Made by a program: the position numbers and the translations under genes | The notes under the pieces: generated by a model | What the model was told of the DNA's origin: nothing | Databases searched by the model: none | What the model saw: only the letters and a program-made list of their open reading frames with translations | Shown: positions 11,501 to 23,500 of the stretch, one piece after another | How positions within the stretch are numbered: the first letter of the stretch is position 1 | Layout of the letters: each line of letters starts with the position of its first letter | Assembly (NCBI GenBank): GCA_947650365.1 | Contig: CANTAL010000128.1 | Location: 775,001-839,000 of the forward strand | Origin: Chamaelirium japonicum | Lineage: Eukaryota; Streptophyta; Magnoliopsida; Liliales; Melanthiaceae | DNA length: 64,000 nucleotides | Direction of reading: 5' to 3'

Positions 11501-14500
11501 AAGTTGGACATCTTGGAGATCGGCTTCCCTCTCCACATCCTCGAAAGGCAATATGTTCTCCACATTGATCGGCTGAGAATCATTGGCTTCTTTATCTTTG
11601 GTTGTCTTCATGAAATGTAAGTTCATTCGAACGAAAACCAAATCATGTAGCTTCTTGGGTTCCAACCGGTTCCTCTTCTTTGTGTGTGCGGCATCAAAAG
11701 CACTCCAATTCCTTTCGCATGCCGAAGCACTACATGGTTGACTATGCAATTTGATTGCCAACCGTTGAAGAGTTGGAACCTCATCTCCCCACATGTGCCA
11801 CCAAACTCCTATATAGCACAATGCATACAAATACAAAATCCCAATTATCAAATCATAAAAACAACCAAGCAACAAACTAATCAAACTTTAAAAAACTATA
11901 GTAAAAAAAAGAATACGCACTTGGATGCTCTATGCTCAAGGATTCGATTGCCAAATGTGCAAATATCTTTGGATCTTTTTGGTGGTATAATTTGATCTCG
12001 GCAAGAAAAGTTTTTCTCGCATCGGGTCCCGGCATCATCTTTTGCAAAACCTTCTCAAATCCGCTTTTTTACTTCTCTATCCATTTTCACCAATTTGGAA
12101 ACAAACAAGCTAGGATTGAGAAAACCGGCAACGGCATGTAGAGGGCTATGTAATGTCTTGTTCCACCTCCTATCAATGATTTTCCAATAAGGCATATACT
12201 TCTCATCATCCCCTTTGTAAACTTCCTTGATTGCTTCTTTTGCACGATCCATGCTTTCGTATAAATAACCCATTGTGGAACCATCACCATCAACCATCCT
12301 CAACACCCTCACTAAAGGTTCAACACTATATATTATCTCCTTTCCAATTAACCAAAATTCACTACCTTGGATTGTCATTTGCATATCTATACCTTCTTCA
12401 ATCTTGCTTTGGGGAAGAGACCTCCACTCATTCGAAGCGACCATGAATCGAAGTGCTCGTTCGTCTTTGATGATTGATTGCAAACATAAGAATTCGGTTG
12501 CAAATCTAGTTGCACCCGGCCTTTTCAGCTCTCTACCATGAGTATGCAACCTCATCAAATCCAAAACATGTTGATACTTGTAACAAAACTTTACAATCTT
12601 TCTTGCAAATGCTAGAATAGGTTTCACATGAGGCAATTCATCTATCTCCTCCAAAATAAGATCTAAACAGTGTGCCGCACATGAAGTCTTGAAGATATGT
12701 GGATATCTTTCTTCGATGATAGCTCCCGCTACACCATAATTGGATGCATTATCCGACACCACTTGCACAACATTGTTTGGACCTACCCTTCATTCCCGGA
12801 ACATATGAAATCTGCAATGAAGTTTCCATCCTTCTTCCTTCCAACCGTGCATACCGATTTCAGAAAAACGGTTCCCTTAGGGCAAGTAACCAATAGGTTC
12901 AAATGTGGTCTCTTCCTTGTGTCAGTCCACCCATCTGACATTAAGGTGCATCCTGAATGCGCCCATGATTCTTTCATCGTTTTGATATATTCTTCCACTT
13001 CACCTTTCCAATATCCCAATATCTTCGTTCTAGCCATCTCACTGCTAGGGGGAAAATATCCAGGACCAACAATTGCAACGGCAGCTAATGCTTCTTTGAA
13101 CTCTTCAGATCTTAGTAGATTGAAGGAAAGGTTATTTGCTACCATAGCCTTCACTATAAGATTGTCGGCAACCTGTTTCTCTTTTTTTTAATCAACTTAT
13201 TGATTTTAGTTGATGCACTCCAGACACTCCTTCTCTTGAAGGACTACAAAAAGTAGTCATTGATCATGAACTACCAACTGATGATGGTGTTGATGACGAT
13301 GGCCTCGAAAAATCTGATACCTTAGGCTTCTTCCTTGAGTCAATCTCAATTATAGATTTCTTTGTTGTTTCACAAACACCATCAGGTACAGATGGACATG
13401 CACGGACATCCCTCCCTGATATCTTTGATAGATGGATTTTCATCCTTGTTATAGAACCAATAAACATCTCTTTGCAGAATAGACACCGAATCTTTCCCCC
13501 CTCTTCTTGTAAATATTCCCAAAAGGGATCTCTTCCTCTAGGCATTCTGCGAAAATCTACAATTTAAATAGCATTATCCATAAATAAAAACAAGATGATG
13601 CAACAAACAAAATCATTTGCCACTTTGCTTGCAACTAGATAACATCATAGCACACGCTGCAGTATTCAGCGATGTAAACATACAGTCGAACAAAACTTGC
13701 AAAATGTAAAATATACAGTCAAACAAAACATTCATCGATGTAAACATACAGTCAAACAAAACTTGCAACACTTACAAAACTTTGCTTGCAACTAGATAAC
13801 ATCATAGCACACGCTGCAGTATTCAGCGATGTAAACATACAGTCTATAGTGAAGACTGAAGAGTATAACAACGATGGAGAAAACAACACAAACCGACAAT
13901 TGATGTATTTCACAAACAACACAAAATTTGAGGTATATTCAAAGCCTTGATCCATACCTGAAAGGCATAAATTGGGGCTAAAAAGTGGTGGCTGCAATTC
14001 AATAAAAGTCCTGGTGTTGCTATGTCGGGCTTGCCTACACACAGTCTACACAGAGAAGTAGCAATGAGCCGAGGGAAGAGGCTTCGACCTGCTGTGGGTA
14101 TGCAGACACACATATACAAGGAAGAAGAAGATCTCAAAGGAAGAAGATGAGGGAAAGCGGAAGAAGATGAGAACAAAAAGGAAAGGAGTGAGGGTATCCT
14201 CTTACCTTGAGCTCCGGCGGAGGAGAGTGCTGCCGTCGGCCAAAATCCAGAGCCTCTGCGGAGGAGAGGGTCACTGGAGGAGGCGGAGTGGACGAGAGAG
14301 GCGGATCGAAGGAATGGTGGTGTCGCCAGTCCCCGCCCTTGCAAACCCTAGTCCCAGCGGAGGAAATGATCTCTGGTGGTGCCGCCGGCCGCCGCTCATG
14401 CAAACCCCAACGGAGGAGAGGATCTCTGGTGGTGTCGCGGCTGTCGCCGGCCGCCGCTCATGCGAACCTTAGCCTCGTCGCATCGAAAGAGAGGAACAAC

Positions 14501-17500
14501 CGAGCGGCCCGAGCGGAAATAAATCCCGAGCGCCCGACCCCTGTGCTTTATTAGCAGTAGTGGACCGGTGGTATGATAACTCGCGGAACAACATAACGGG
14601 TTATTACTGTGTTACCAATTCGGTCCGTTTTAATACTGATTTTTTGAAAAAAAGGGCAAAAAATCGCCGATTTTTGTGACACATTTAATTCGGGGGTAAA
14701 ATCGGCTATAAATCGGCAGGGGGGTAGAGCGCAATTTAAACGCGTTTTTTTCAATTATTCGGCGATTTTTGTGACTATGGCTACAACTCCCCGACTTCCT
14801 ATAGTAGCTTCTTTCTTCTCGAGGAAACCATTATATACGTACTCCCTAATGTCAACTGGAACTTCGACTTATGGGCAATCAATCATCATGGCATCTAAGT
14901 ACTACTTAAACCGATTATGACTACGTACCAGTGTACCACAATACGTACATGATTTACATCTAACTATGCTTATTTATAGTTGATTTTTATTTGGTTGTAC
15001 GGTTTAAGAGATTATTCAGGAGGTAAGGATCTATGATCTTAAGCATGTCGGAGCATAACTTTCTCTCAATTATGTGGTTTGACGAATAGAACATCATGGC
15101 TTTCTTTACTAGTTGGAATGATTGATACTTTGCTCTTTAATTTCTGATTAAACTAGTTCCTTTTTACACATTTTTCATTAAAGGAAACCTAAAAAAACAC
15201 CATGGGCCGGCCTTACTTTCCCCTTTTGAACCCTATATGCAACGTCAGAACCCCATGGGTTCCTTGCTTGACTTCGATTGGTGGTGGTCCCATTCGTATT
15301 AGGGCTTTTCTATGATGCATAGTAAGGCTCTTTATATTATACTCTGTCCATCATCCGTATCAACTAATATAAGTCTAATCCTTGTCATCCATTAGAATTT
15401 TACATGTATCAACTAAATAGACCCCCCCCTTCACCCCTTCCACACACCCTAACCCCATAAACCCAGTCCTCCCCTTCGACTCAGAGGACACCAACATTAA
15501 TGTTATCATATGCGGCCACACATGCAACTAGCAACAACTTGGTCGTCGTGTATGCGAGAGATGCATAGGAGACTCGTGGTTTGTGTGGATGCACAATATA
15601 ATACACGACCGCTAGTGGCTGAATGTTTGTTTTTTATTTTTTCCTATCCATTAATACCTTATGTGCCCCTTATCTCCCCTCCTTTCATTCCACAAACCCT
15701 TCTAATTCCTTTCTCCAAGTTTTCTCCAACCGCTTGATCTTTCTCCAAGCTCCCAAAATCTCGCATCCAAGTTTTTTCCAAGCTCGCAAGCTCTCCACAA
15801 ACTCTCTAAACTCTCAAGCTTTCTCGTCTAAGTTCTCAACTCTCCTTTCCAACCTCTCAAAATTTGAGTTGGAACTATGCACACATATAAAAGTTCAATG
15901 AAAATGAGGGCCATGGTATGAGTGAAGTAGGAGAGCAAATTGAGGACCATGGTACTATCGTTAATGCAAGAAAGATCAACAGTCTGATTATTTTTGAGAA
16001 AGAGTCCTTTTAACCATCTTAAGCACCACTTGTGTACAATGGAGAGCGACCAAGCTATGCAAACGACTTCTGCGCTAGCACCAGTTTGCTTGCAATTGAT
16101 CGTTATTTTGGATTGTGCACGGAAATCAATGCACTCAATCGATAATTTTCTTCTATGGATATGATGTACTCTTTATTAGCTTTCATTTTATTCTAGTTTT
16201 ACATCGATTGGACGGCTGGATCAAAAGTTATGGACTTTCTTTTATTTATGCTAGCCTAGGTGCATGGGTTGTGTGCACTAGGGGTGAAACTCAGGCGGGT
16301 TGGGTTGGTGCTCAACCCTAGCCCAACCCAAAGGTGGTATATCTCAACCATAACCCTAACCCAACCTTGGGTTGAGAATTCTCCTATAGTCCTATGGAGG
16401 GTTTATTTAACCAATGCATCGATGTTTCCTTCCTATGCGAATTTTTTTCATTTGAATTCAATTCACACATTGATGAAAGCACAAAGGCTATACATTAGGT
16501 ATTTTTGCAAAGCAAGGGTTCCCAATGTCTATTCTTATAGATACTGTTCTTTACGCTGTTACAATTACCGATATTGACTATAGGTGGGCTCTGCAGAGAT
16601 TGAAAGAGTTGCATGCGAAGGAATCATCTAACAAGGGGAAGATGATTCGGTTAAGTGTTGAAGCTGGTGGATGTTCTGGGTTCCAATATGTCTTTTCATT
16701 GGATGACAAGATTGATGCAGATGACAGGTATTCTCTACCCTTTACGAAGAATATCAATTGCTTAAAGGTAGCCTGTTGGTTAATTTTTTGTGGCATGTCT
16801 TCATCTTATGTATGTTCATGGAATGATTGTAGAGTTTTTGAGAAAGAGGGCGTTAAATTGGTGGTTGACAACATCTCGTATGACTTTGTGAATGGTGCCA
16901 CTGTTGATTATGTTGAAGAGATGATACGTTCTGCTTTTGTGGTTAGATACTCACTTTTTTATTTAACACTTTATTTCTTGTTCTGCTTTCGTGGTTAGAT
17001 ACTCTGGTTGTTAGTTATATATTTCATTTCTTCAAATATTAGTTGCTTCTATTTCTATATCATTGGAATCTTTTATGAAGAAAAAGAGGCTAATTCTTGT
17101 GCGTTTTAAGAACAATGCTATTAAGCCAAATAGTAATACTTACTTTTTTGTATGAACTGACATGACAACCTATCCCTTTACCTGCCGGTTGGGGCTGAGT
17201 GAGATTCACCGGTCAGGGATTAGTGCAAGGAACGGCTGTGAGTACAACTATTGGTTGAATGACAATTTCCTTTTTTAATGCTAGCTGAGGGTCCAGTCGA
17301 TGACAATTTTCGTTTTTGGGTACTTTTTATATTGGTTATATTTTTGTTGCTGATCCCCTATCTCCGTGATAATTGTATAGTATACCTTTTGTTTTGGGTT
17401 AGGTTTGGAACTCAACCAGAAAAATGAATGCGTACTTGCGGAGAATATAACTTGTACCAGACTGATAAGGTCCTTGATGCATCTATGCATCTAATCATAA

Positions 17501-20500
17501 TTGTAATTTCATGTCATTATTCTATGCATATTCTTCTTTGCACCTCTTTCTATAGATGCTACCGTATGCCCCCAATCTCTATGCAAATTTCACTGTCGTT
17601 GACTGTTCTCGCATGAATTATGATATCTTGTTTTCTCCTAAGCCATTTTGTATCACCAACGAAAGATTGGGATCAAAATAGCGATTGCATAATGTGACGA
17701 CCAAGATCCAATAGCCAATAGCCAAGAGCCAAGACTCCTGAGGCTGGAATGCCAAGATGGATGAGGTAAGGTGAGGTGTACAAGGCCACGAGTTAGCCAT
17801 ACATCGCCTGGAGAGAAGAAGATCCTGAGCTACTTATATAATTTTCCCTCTCAAACATAGAAGACACGTTTTAAAACCGTGCCCCGCTACGGATTTCGTA
17901 AGAACTTCGTAGTTAAGCGTGCTCGGACGAGAGTAGTACTAGGATGGGTGACCTCTCTGGGAAGTTCTCGTGCGGGCACGGGTAAAGCGGACAATATCTT
18001 GTGAGTTTGGGGCGGATGCTACAAAATGCTATCAGAGATGATTCTCTTTGCAATGAGAGGGTCTAACCCTACACGAGGACGTGTAGCCCTAAGGAGGGTG
18101 GATTGTGACGACTAAGATCCAATAGTCAAGAGCCAAGACTCCTGAGGCTGGGATGCCAAGATGGATGAGGTAAGGTGTACAAGGCCACAAGTTAGCCCTA
18201 CATCGCCTGGAGAGAAGAAGATCATGAGCTACTTATATAATTTCCCCTCAAACATAGAAGACGCGTTTTAAAACCGTGCGCTGCTACGGATTTCATAAGA
18301 ACTCTGTAGTTAAGCGTGCTCGAGAGAGAGTAGTACTAGGATGGGTGACCTCCTTGGGAAGTTCTCATGCGGGCACGGACAAAGCGGACAGTATCTTGTG
18401 TGTTTGGGATGGATGTTACACTTAATGTCGTCCTATAACACTAAATTTGGTGCTTATTTTGCTTAAGCAATATTATCATATTAGACCGCGTATGTGACCC
18501 AGGGAGGTTTTGGACACATATGCGACCACATAATCCATTGTACAACCCAAAAGGCCGTACAATGATTGTGCATTGGATGATAGCATGTGTGACCGTATAG
18601 TTTCCAACGGCTATGCTTTTGACTGTTGGATTAATAAAAGATTTCCCCCCAAATCCCCTCCTATCGGTACCCCTTCTTTTACTATATAGACCCGCTAGCG
18701 ACATAAGTACCTATTTCATCCCTTACCACTTCTAACTCTCCCCAACCTCTCTACTTTGAGCTCTCTCCAACTCCAAGGTTCTTATTTGTCCAAAGTCCAA
18801 AGCTTTCTTGCAAGCTCTCACCCCTCAAGTTTTCGTTAAGTTCTTAAATCTCCTAATATGATGTGGTACATGTGGATAAATGTTGTGGTACCACATTAAA
18901 ATTTATAAAGATATTTATCTGTGCTCTGTTACCACACATGTAATAGCACAAGCACCAGGGTGGGGGTGGGTGAATAAATATACTCAAGTTGCTCGGAAGC
19001 ACAGTACCAAAGTCACAACCAACCCATTCTACAAGAAATCAAACAGTTGTTGCATATATTTTCAAAGGAAATCGTATTAGGTCAATCAACCACAATTTCA
19101 TACTTCAAAAAATACTCCAATTGGGTTGTTCCAATACTCCAATCCAATTGATAATCAATAAGGGGGATTTTTTGAGTGATTCGACTACGCCTACTCTACG
19201 GGGCCATCCCTAGATGTAAAGTGCACTGTGAGAGTTTAGCACAATACAAGAACGCTCGGCAAACCAAGACTCACCACCGTGACACCACACTGTTGTACAC
19301 CCACTTTGTTGCCTCACTAACGCATCTCCATGGGTTGCACTGCCTTCCTTCGTCCTTGCACAATCATAGCCCCCCAAGATCTGGTCTCCTTTGCAAGGGA
19401 TCCAAAGCGTACATGGTTAGACACCGCAAGATCTGACAACCCTATTCACAACCAACATATTCCACAAATTAAATAATTGACACCAAGATTATCAAAGCAA
19501 ATCGTATTAAGGGATCAAATCCCAAGTTCACCTATGAAGATATACTCCAATTGGATTGATTGCTTTATTATTCCAATTGGATTGATTGCTTTATTACTCC
19601 AATCTAATCACTGATAATTAACATGGGAGATTTTTCCATTGCTCATCTACGCTTACTCGAGGGGCCATGTCCAAAGTGTAAAGTGCATTATGAGATTTTA
19701 TGGTGGGGGCATCGACCTGGTTTGACCGAATCCGAAGTGAATCTACACACTTAGGAGGATGACTGCCCATGCACTTGGACTTTGGTATGGAGATACTTTC
19801 TAATGTGCTAGACTATACGTATTTGGGCCTCTTATTTATCATTGGTAATTCTATCCTTTTTTTTTACATTTTGAACTTAGTAATGGGCGTAAAATTTCCA
19901 TGCATGCAAACTTGTTATATGAGGACCTTTTAGTTGTCTTTTGAGTCTTCTAGTGATTAAGATTTTGAAAACTCTTTATATTATCTCTTATAGCCGTCGT
20001 TGAGCATAATGCTGATAGTGAATGAAAAAATAGTATTTTGCCTAGGGTTTCTCATTGAAGAACCGTAGGGGGGAGGACATCGGGTCTATGCTGAATCTTC
20101 GTTGTGTGCTTGTGATCTTTGCTTTTCTCGCAATCTTCTTCTCCAACAAGTGCATCATCGATGTTATCGTTATCCTCATCGTCACCACATCATCGCCCCT
20201 TCCTCAATGTGCCCACGGACTGACCCCAACCTGCATCATCCGCAGCCGCGCATCTAGACCCCACCACCCATGACTACGCCCCCAGACCCAGCCACCCACG
20301 GCTGCGCCCCGTTTGCACTACCTAGTCCCTTGCCGTCCAGCTCCTGTGGCGTTAGGTCCCAGTGCTGTCGGTCCCTGCATCACCTGGCTGCCCTGATCCC
20401 AGCGACCTCGTCATTTGCATTCGTTGGCCTTGATCGCCTTGTCTCCAATTCACTAGATCTGTTCGTGGGTTCGTCTGCATGCCTGAATCGTTCATCTTTG

Positions 20501-23500
20501 CATTTGATCATTTCCATATTATCGGGTTTGATCGTTCCAATCCATACCTCGTTGAAGCTTGGTTACCTTTTCATTGGTTACATACAATTGTGAATTAGAT
20601 CTACAATTTCTTCATTATTATTCACTGTTGGTTTGGAATAGTGACCATATTGTACATGAATCCAAGATGGATCCTTTGTTTGTTTTGAGCCTTAATGTTG
20701 GGTTTGAACCCTTCATGGGTCCCTCGACTCTAGTGTTAAATCTTAGACTGTCCTAGCTCCGGGAGTTTTTCAATTTCCAAGCGGTCGCCGTCAACAGTTT
20801 TCTGACTATCGATACTAATTGCATGCACCTTTATGCCTGTTTTGAATAATCATTTTCATCGGACTTGCAGTAGTAGTTGATATGAACCTGATAATCCATA
20901 TATCTCAAATTATTAATTGAAGTTTGATCGCTTGTTTCCTGAAACACATGCTAGTTTAGGTTTTCATGAGTGTATTGCATCACTTTAGCTGAATACATGT
21001 TTCTCGGCAAAACTTACCAACCGATGCACTGACTCATCCCCGAGACATTACCCTATTGTGCGGCTGGCAGGCTGCTGCATTGCCTCACTAGCAAGCCTCC
21101 ACGAGTTGTGTTGCCTTCCTTCGTCCTCGTACAACCATGACCTCGCAACATCCAGCCTCCCCTGCAAGGGCTCTGAAGAGTACATGGCATGGCCCCGCAT
21201 GATATGTACTCCCTCACGAAGAATTGGCATGCATTTTTTTGGTGAACTTCTAAAGTGTTGGCAATCATGCCCACTTGATAGACACACGATCCAACCTCCA
21301 TTAAACCAATACACGGTCCGAGGATCTTTGTATCCTGACGACTAGAAGTATGTGCTTGTAGATGTGAAGGTAGTACAGTGTAAAAGGCTACCTAGGTCTC
21401 TATGCAATTCTCACTACGCTTTTGGAAAACCTAGATATAGCTCATCGAATGAATGGAATCAAAACCAGAAAGAAAACACACATACACACACACACACACA
21501 CATAGAGAGTTCTAAAAAAACTGCATAATAGCACCAAACCCTAATTCGTCTCTATGGCTGCCAGACTTCGACTAATTCGGGTCTAGTCTAGTCTTATATA
21601 TGTGACCAAGAAACCTAGAGAGTGAGTCCAAAAAACGGAATTAAAAATAGAATTAGAATAATAAAGACTTTACTGAAAGCATTGTAACAAATATGTTCAA
21701 GTTAAACCAAGTGTATATCCGATCGATGGGCAATCTTGAACGATCACTCGTTCAGTGCCTTAAAGCCAAAAGTTCAATCATTTGAAGAAAAAAAAGGCTT
21801 CGGTATCAAAGTCCATTTTCAAGATTATTTTTTAAAGTGATTTCTAATGATTTTTCAAATCCTCAAGTGCAAAACATGAAAAAACTTCGAATGATCTTGA
21901 TCTAAAATTTTCAAATTACTTAATCAATTGGATGAGCAAAATTTATCAATGCAAGTGGAAATACTTTACATGCTTTATGTAATGCATCCAAGGGTGACCT
22001 AAATTCTCTAAGTCACTTTACCATGTCCTAAATGAAGATTGTGGTGTGATGAATCCAAAGCAACTTTCTTTAGAATCTTTCACCAGGCTTGCATTCTTGA
22101 AGCAACTAGTTGGCAAATTGATCTTCACCAATGAGCTTTGTATTGAACTCAACCATAACTTGACTCAGACCCACTTATAACTCAATATGTGGTTTCTATA
22201 AGATTGGGAAACAAATGAAAACCTTACATCATCCTCCCATATTCACTCAAACTCCCAAGAATCCAAGAGAGGAGGCGCCAAGGACGTCAATGTCATTCGT
22301 CCATCACCGGCATTCACCTTCATCAGGACCACCACACCTGTTTTCATATCTCTTAGTTCTCTCTTATTTCTTACACTCTTTTAGTATCTTTCATATTATT
22401 TGTGCTAAAGAATCGTTACTAGATCTAGTTCACACTCTCCATCTTATGTTTTCTGTGGTTTCTTCTTTGATTAAACCCGAGGGTCTAAGGATCCCATATC
22501 AAAGTATGGGTACTCTAATACTCCTAAGGATAAAAATCTTATAGTGTGCGAGCTGTGTTGCTTTACGAGTAATGGTGGTATTTCTCGACACAAGTAGCAC
22601 TTGACCCATACTTCACGTCTAATGTGAAAACATGCCTACTGTTGCTATCAAAATCTGAAGGGACACCATATAGTACGTGAAGAAGACATCTCGGAGGAAG
22701 CTAGACAAAAGCATACTGGTTGACCAATACGTGGAGGGGGTTGGGATGTATTGAACACTTTTGTAGATCACATGCAGAGGATGTGGTTAACCCATGGTTT
22801 GAGGGTTCATTTGAACCCGAACTGGTTCGGATTTTGGCCAGCCCGACCCCCCCCCCCCCCGAACACCTTTTATGCCCCAAATCAGGTTTGATTTATATTT
22901 GGTTCACATCATTATTTTATTATTTTGAATGCTACATACATGTAGTTATTAGATATTCCGTGATTCATATATCACAAAACTTGGATCTTAAATAATCAAA
23001 TTGGGACCAAATAAGGCGAATCAAACCCTAATTTATGAATTTTCTTGAATTTTTAACATTTTGTTTGAAACAGCCAAACTGTTTGAACCCAAACCCTAAC
23101 ACGGCTCTTTTTGCTTAGTGGGAACCCAAACCCGAACCCGAATTCTCAAATCTTGGGTTAACCAGAAGGCAAATAATAAAAGCCCAAATCAAGCCCATAA
23201 TAGAAAATAGGTATTAGAAGGAAGATATGAAAGACACAATCCAATATATAGCCAAATGGGCATGCTAAACCATCATTTCTATAATGCTTTCAAACTTCAA
23301 GTTTCAAATATATAGTTGCAGCTATTGGAGAATTTGGTCTGGACCTAAAACAACCTTGAGCGAGAGTAAAATATAGTGCATTAGCCTAGCACCTGTATTA
23401 ACAAATTTCTTCTGACCAAGGCACTGCACTATTCGAAAACACTAAACAAATGATGGTTGTTATGAAGCAATCCTAGAAGTTGTTGAATAATTATGCATTG

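Larger units (their letters stand above)
10094..14779 (-). mobile_element. hAT transposon, 4.69 kb, perfect 8-bp TSD
   Basis: The terminal inverted repeats are CATAGTCACAAA at 10094 and its complement ending at 14779. The flanking 8-mers are identical: gctacaac at 10086-10093 and 14780-14787. Both subterminal regions (10105-10260 and 14640-14770) are packed with TCGGC/TCGGAAA motifs. A minus-strand transposase gene with BED finger, DUF659 and hAT dimerisation regions occupies 13545-11387. A separate 770-bp element is nested at 10368-11137. A 62-bp sequence is repeated at about 13626 and 13782 in the transposase 5' region. The element sits in ISCA2 intron 1, antisense to the gene. Confidence 0.88.
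17693..18420 (+). mobile_element. Cassandra-type TRIM retrotransposon carrying 5S rRNA sequence
   Basis: Two direct repeats, 17693-18023 (331 bp) and 18104-18420 (317 bp), each start TGTGACGAC and end GGATGYTACA. Each contains a 5S rRNA-like segment. The 80-bp internal region starts with a degenerate tRNA-Met-type primer site (atgctatcagag, about 18026) and ends in a purine tract (aaggagggtgga, 18091-18102). The flanks are cataa and cttaa, a 4/5 target duplication. LTRs around 320 bp with embedded 5S and no coding region define Cassandra. It lies in ISCA2 intron 3 in the same orientation as the gene. Confidence 0.92.

Noticed and set aside
14134-14554. Open frames in the GC-rich 14.1-14.55 kb segment
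   Set aside because: They lie in the 5' non-coding part of the hAT transposase unit; no domain and several mutually overlapping frames.
16525-16596. Met at 16525 as the ISCA2 start
   Set aside because: Residues before RLKEL lack family similarity and a transit peptide; exon 1 at 8388-8528 completes the family N-terminus with a matching phase-0 splice.
17872-18378. Functional tandem 5S rRNA genes
   Set aside because: Both 5S-like segments sit inside LTRs with a PBS-like site and polypurine tract between them, and the 5' part is diverged; Cassandra explains them.
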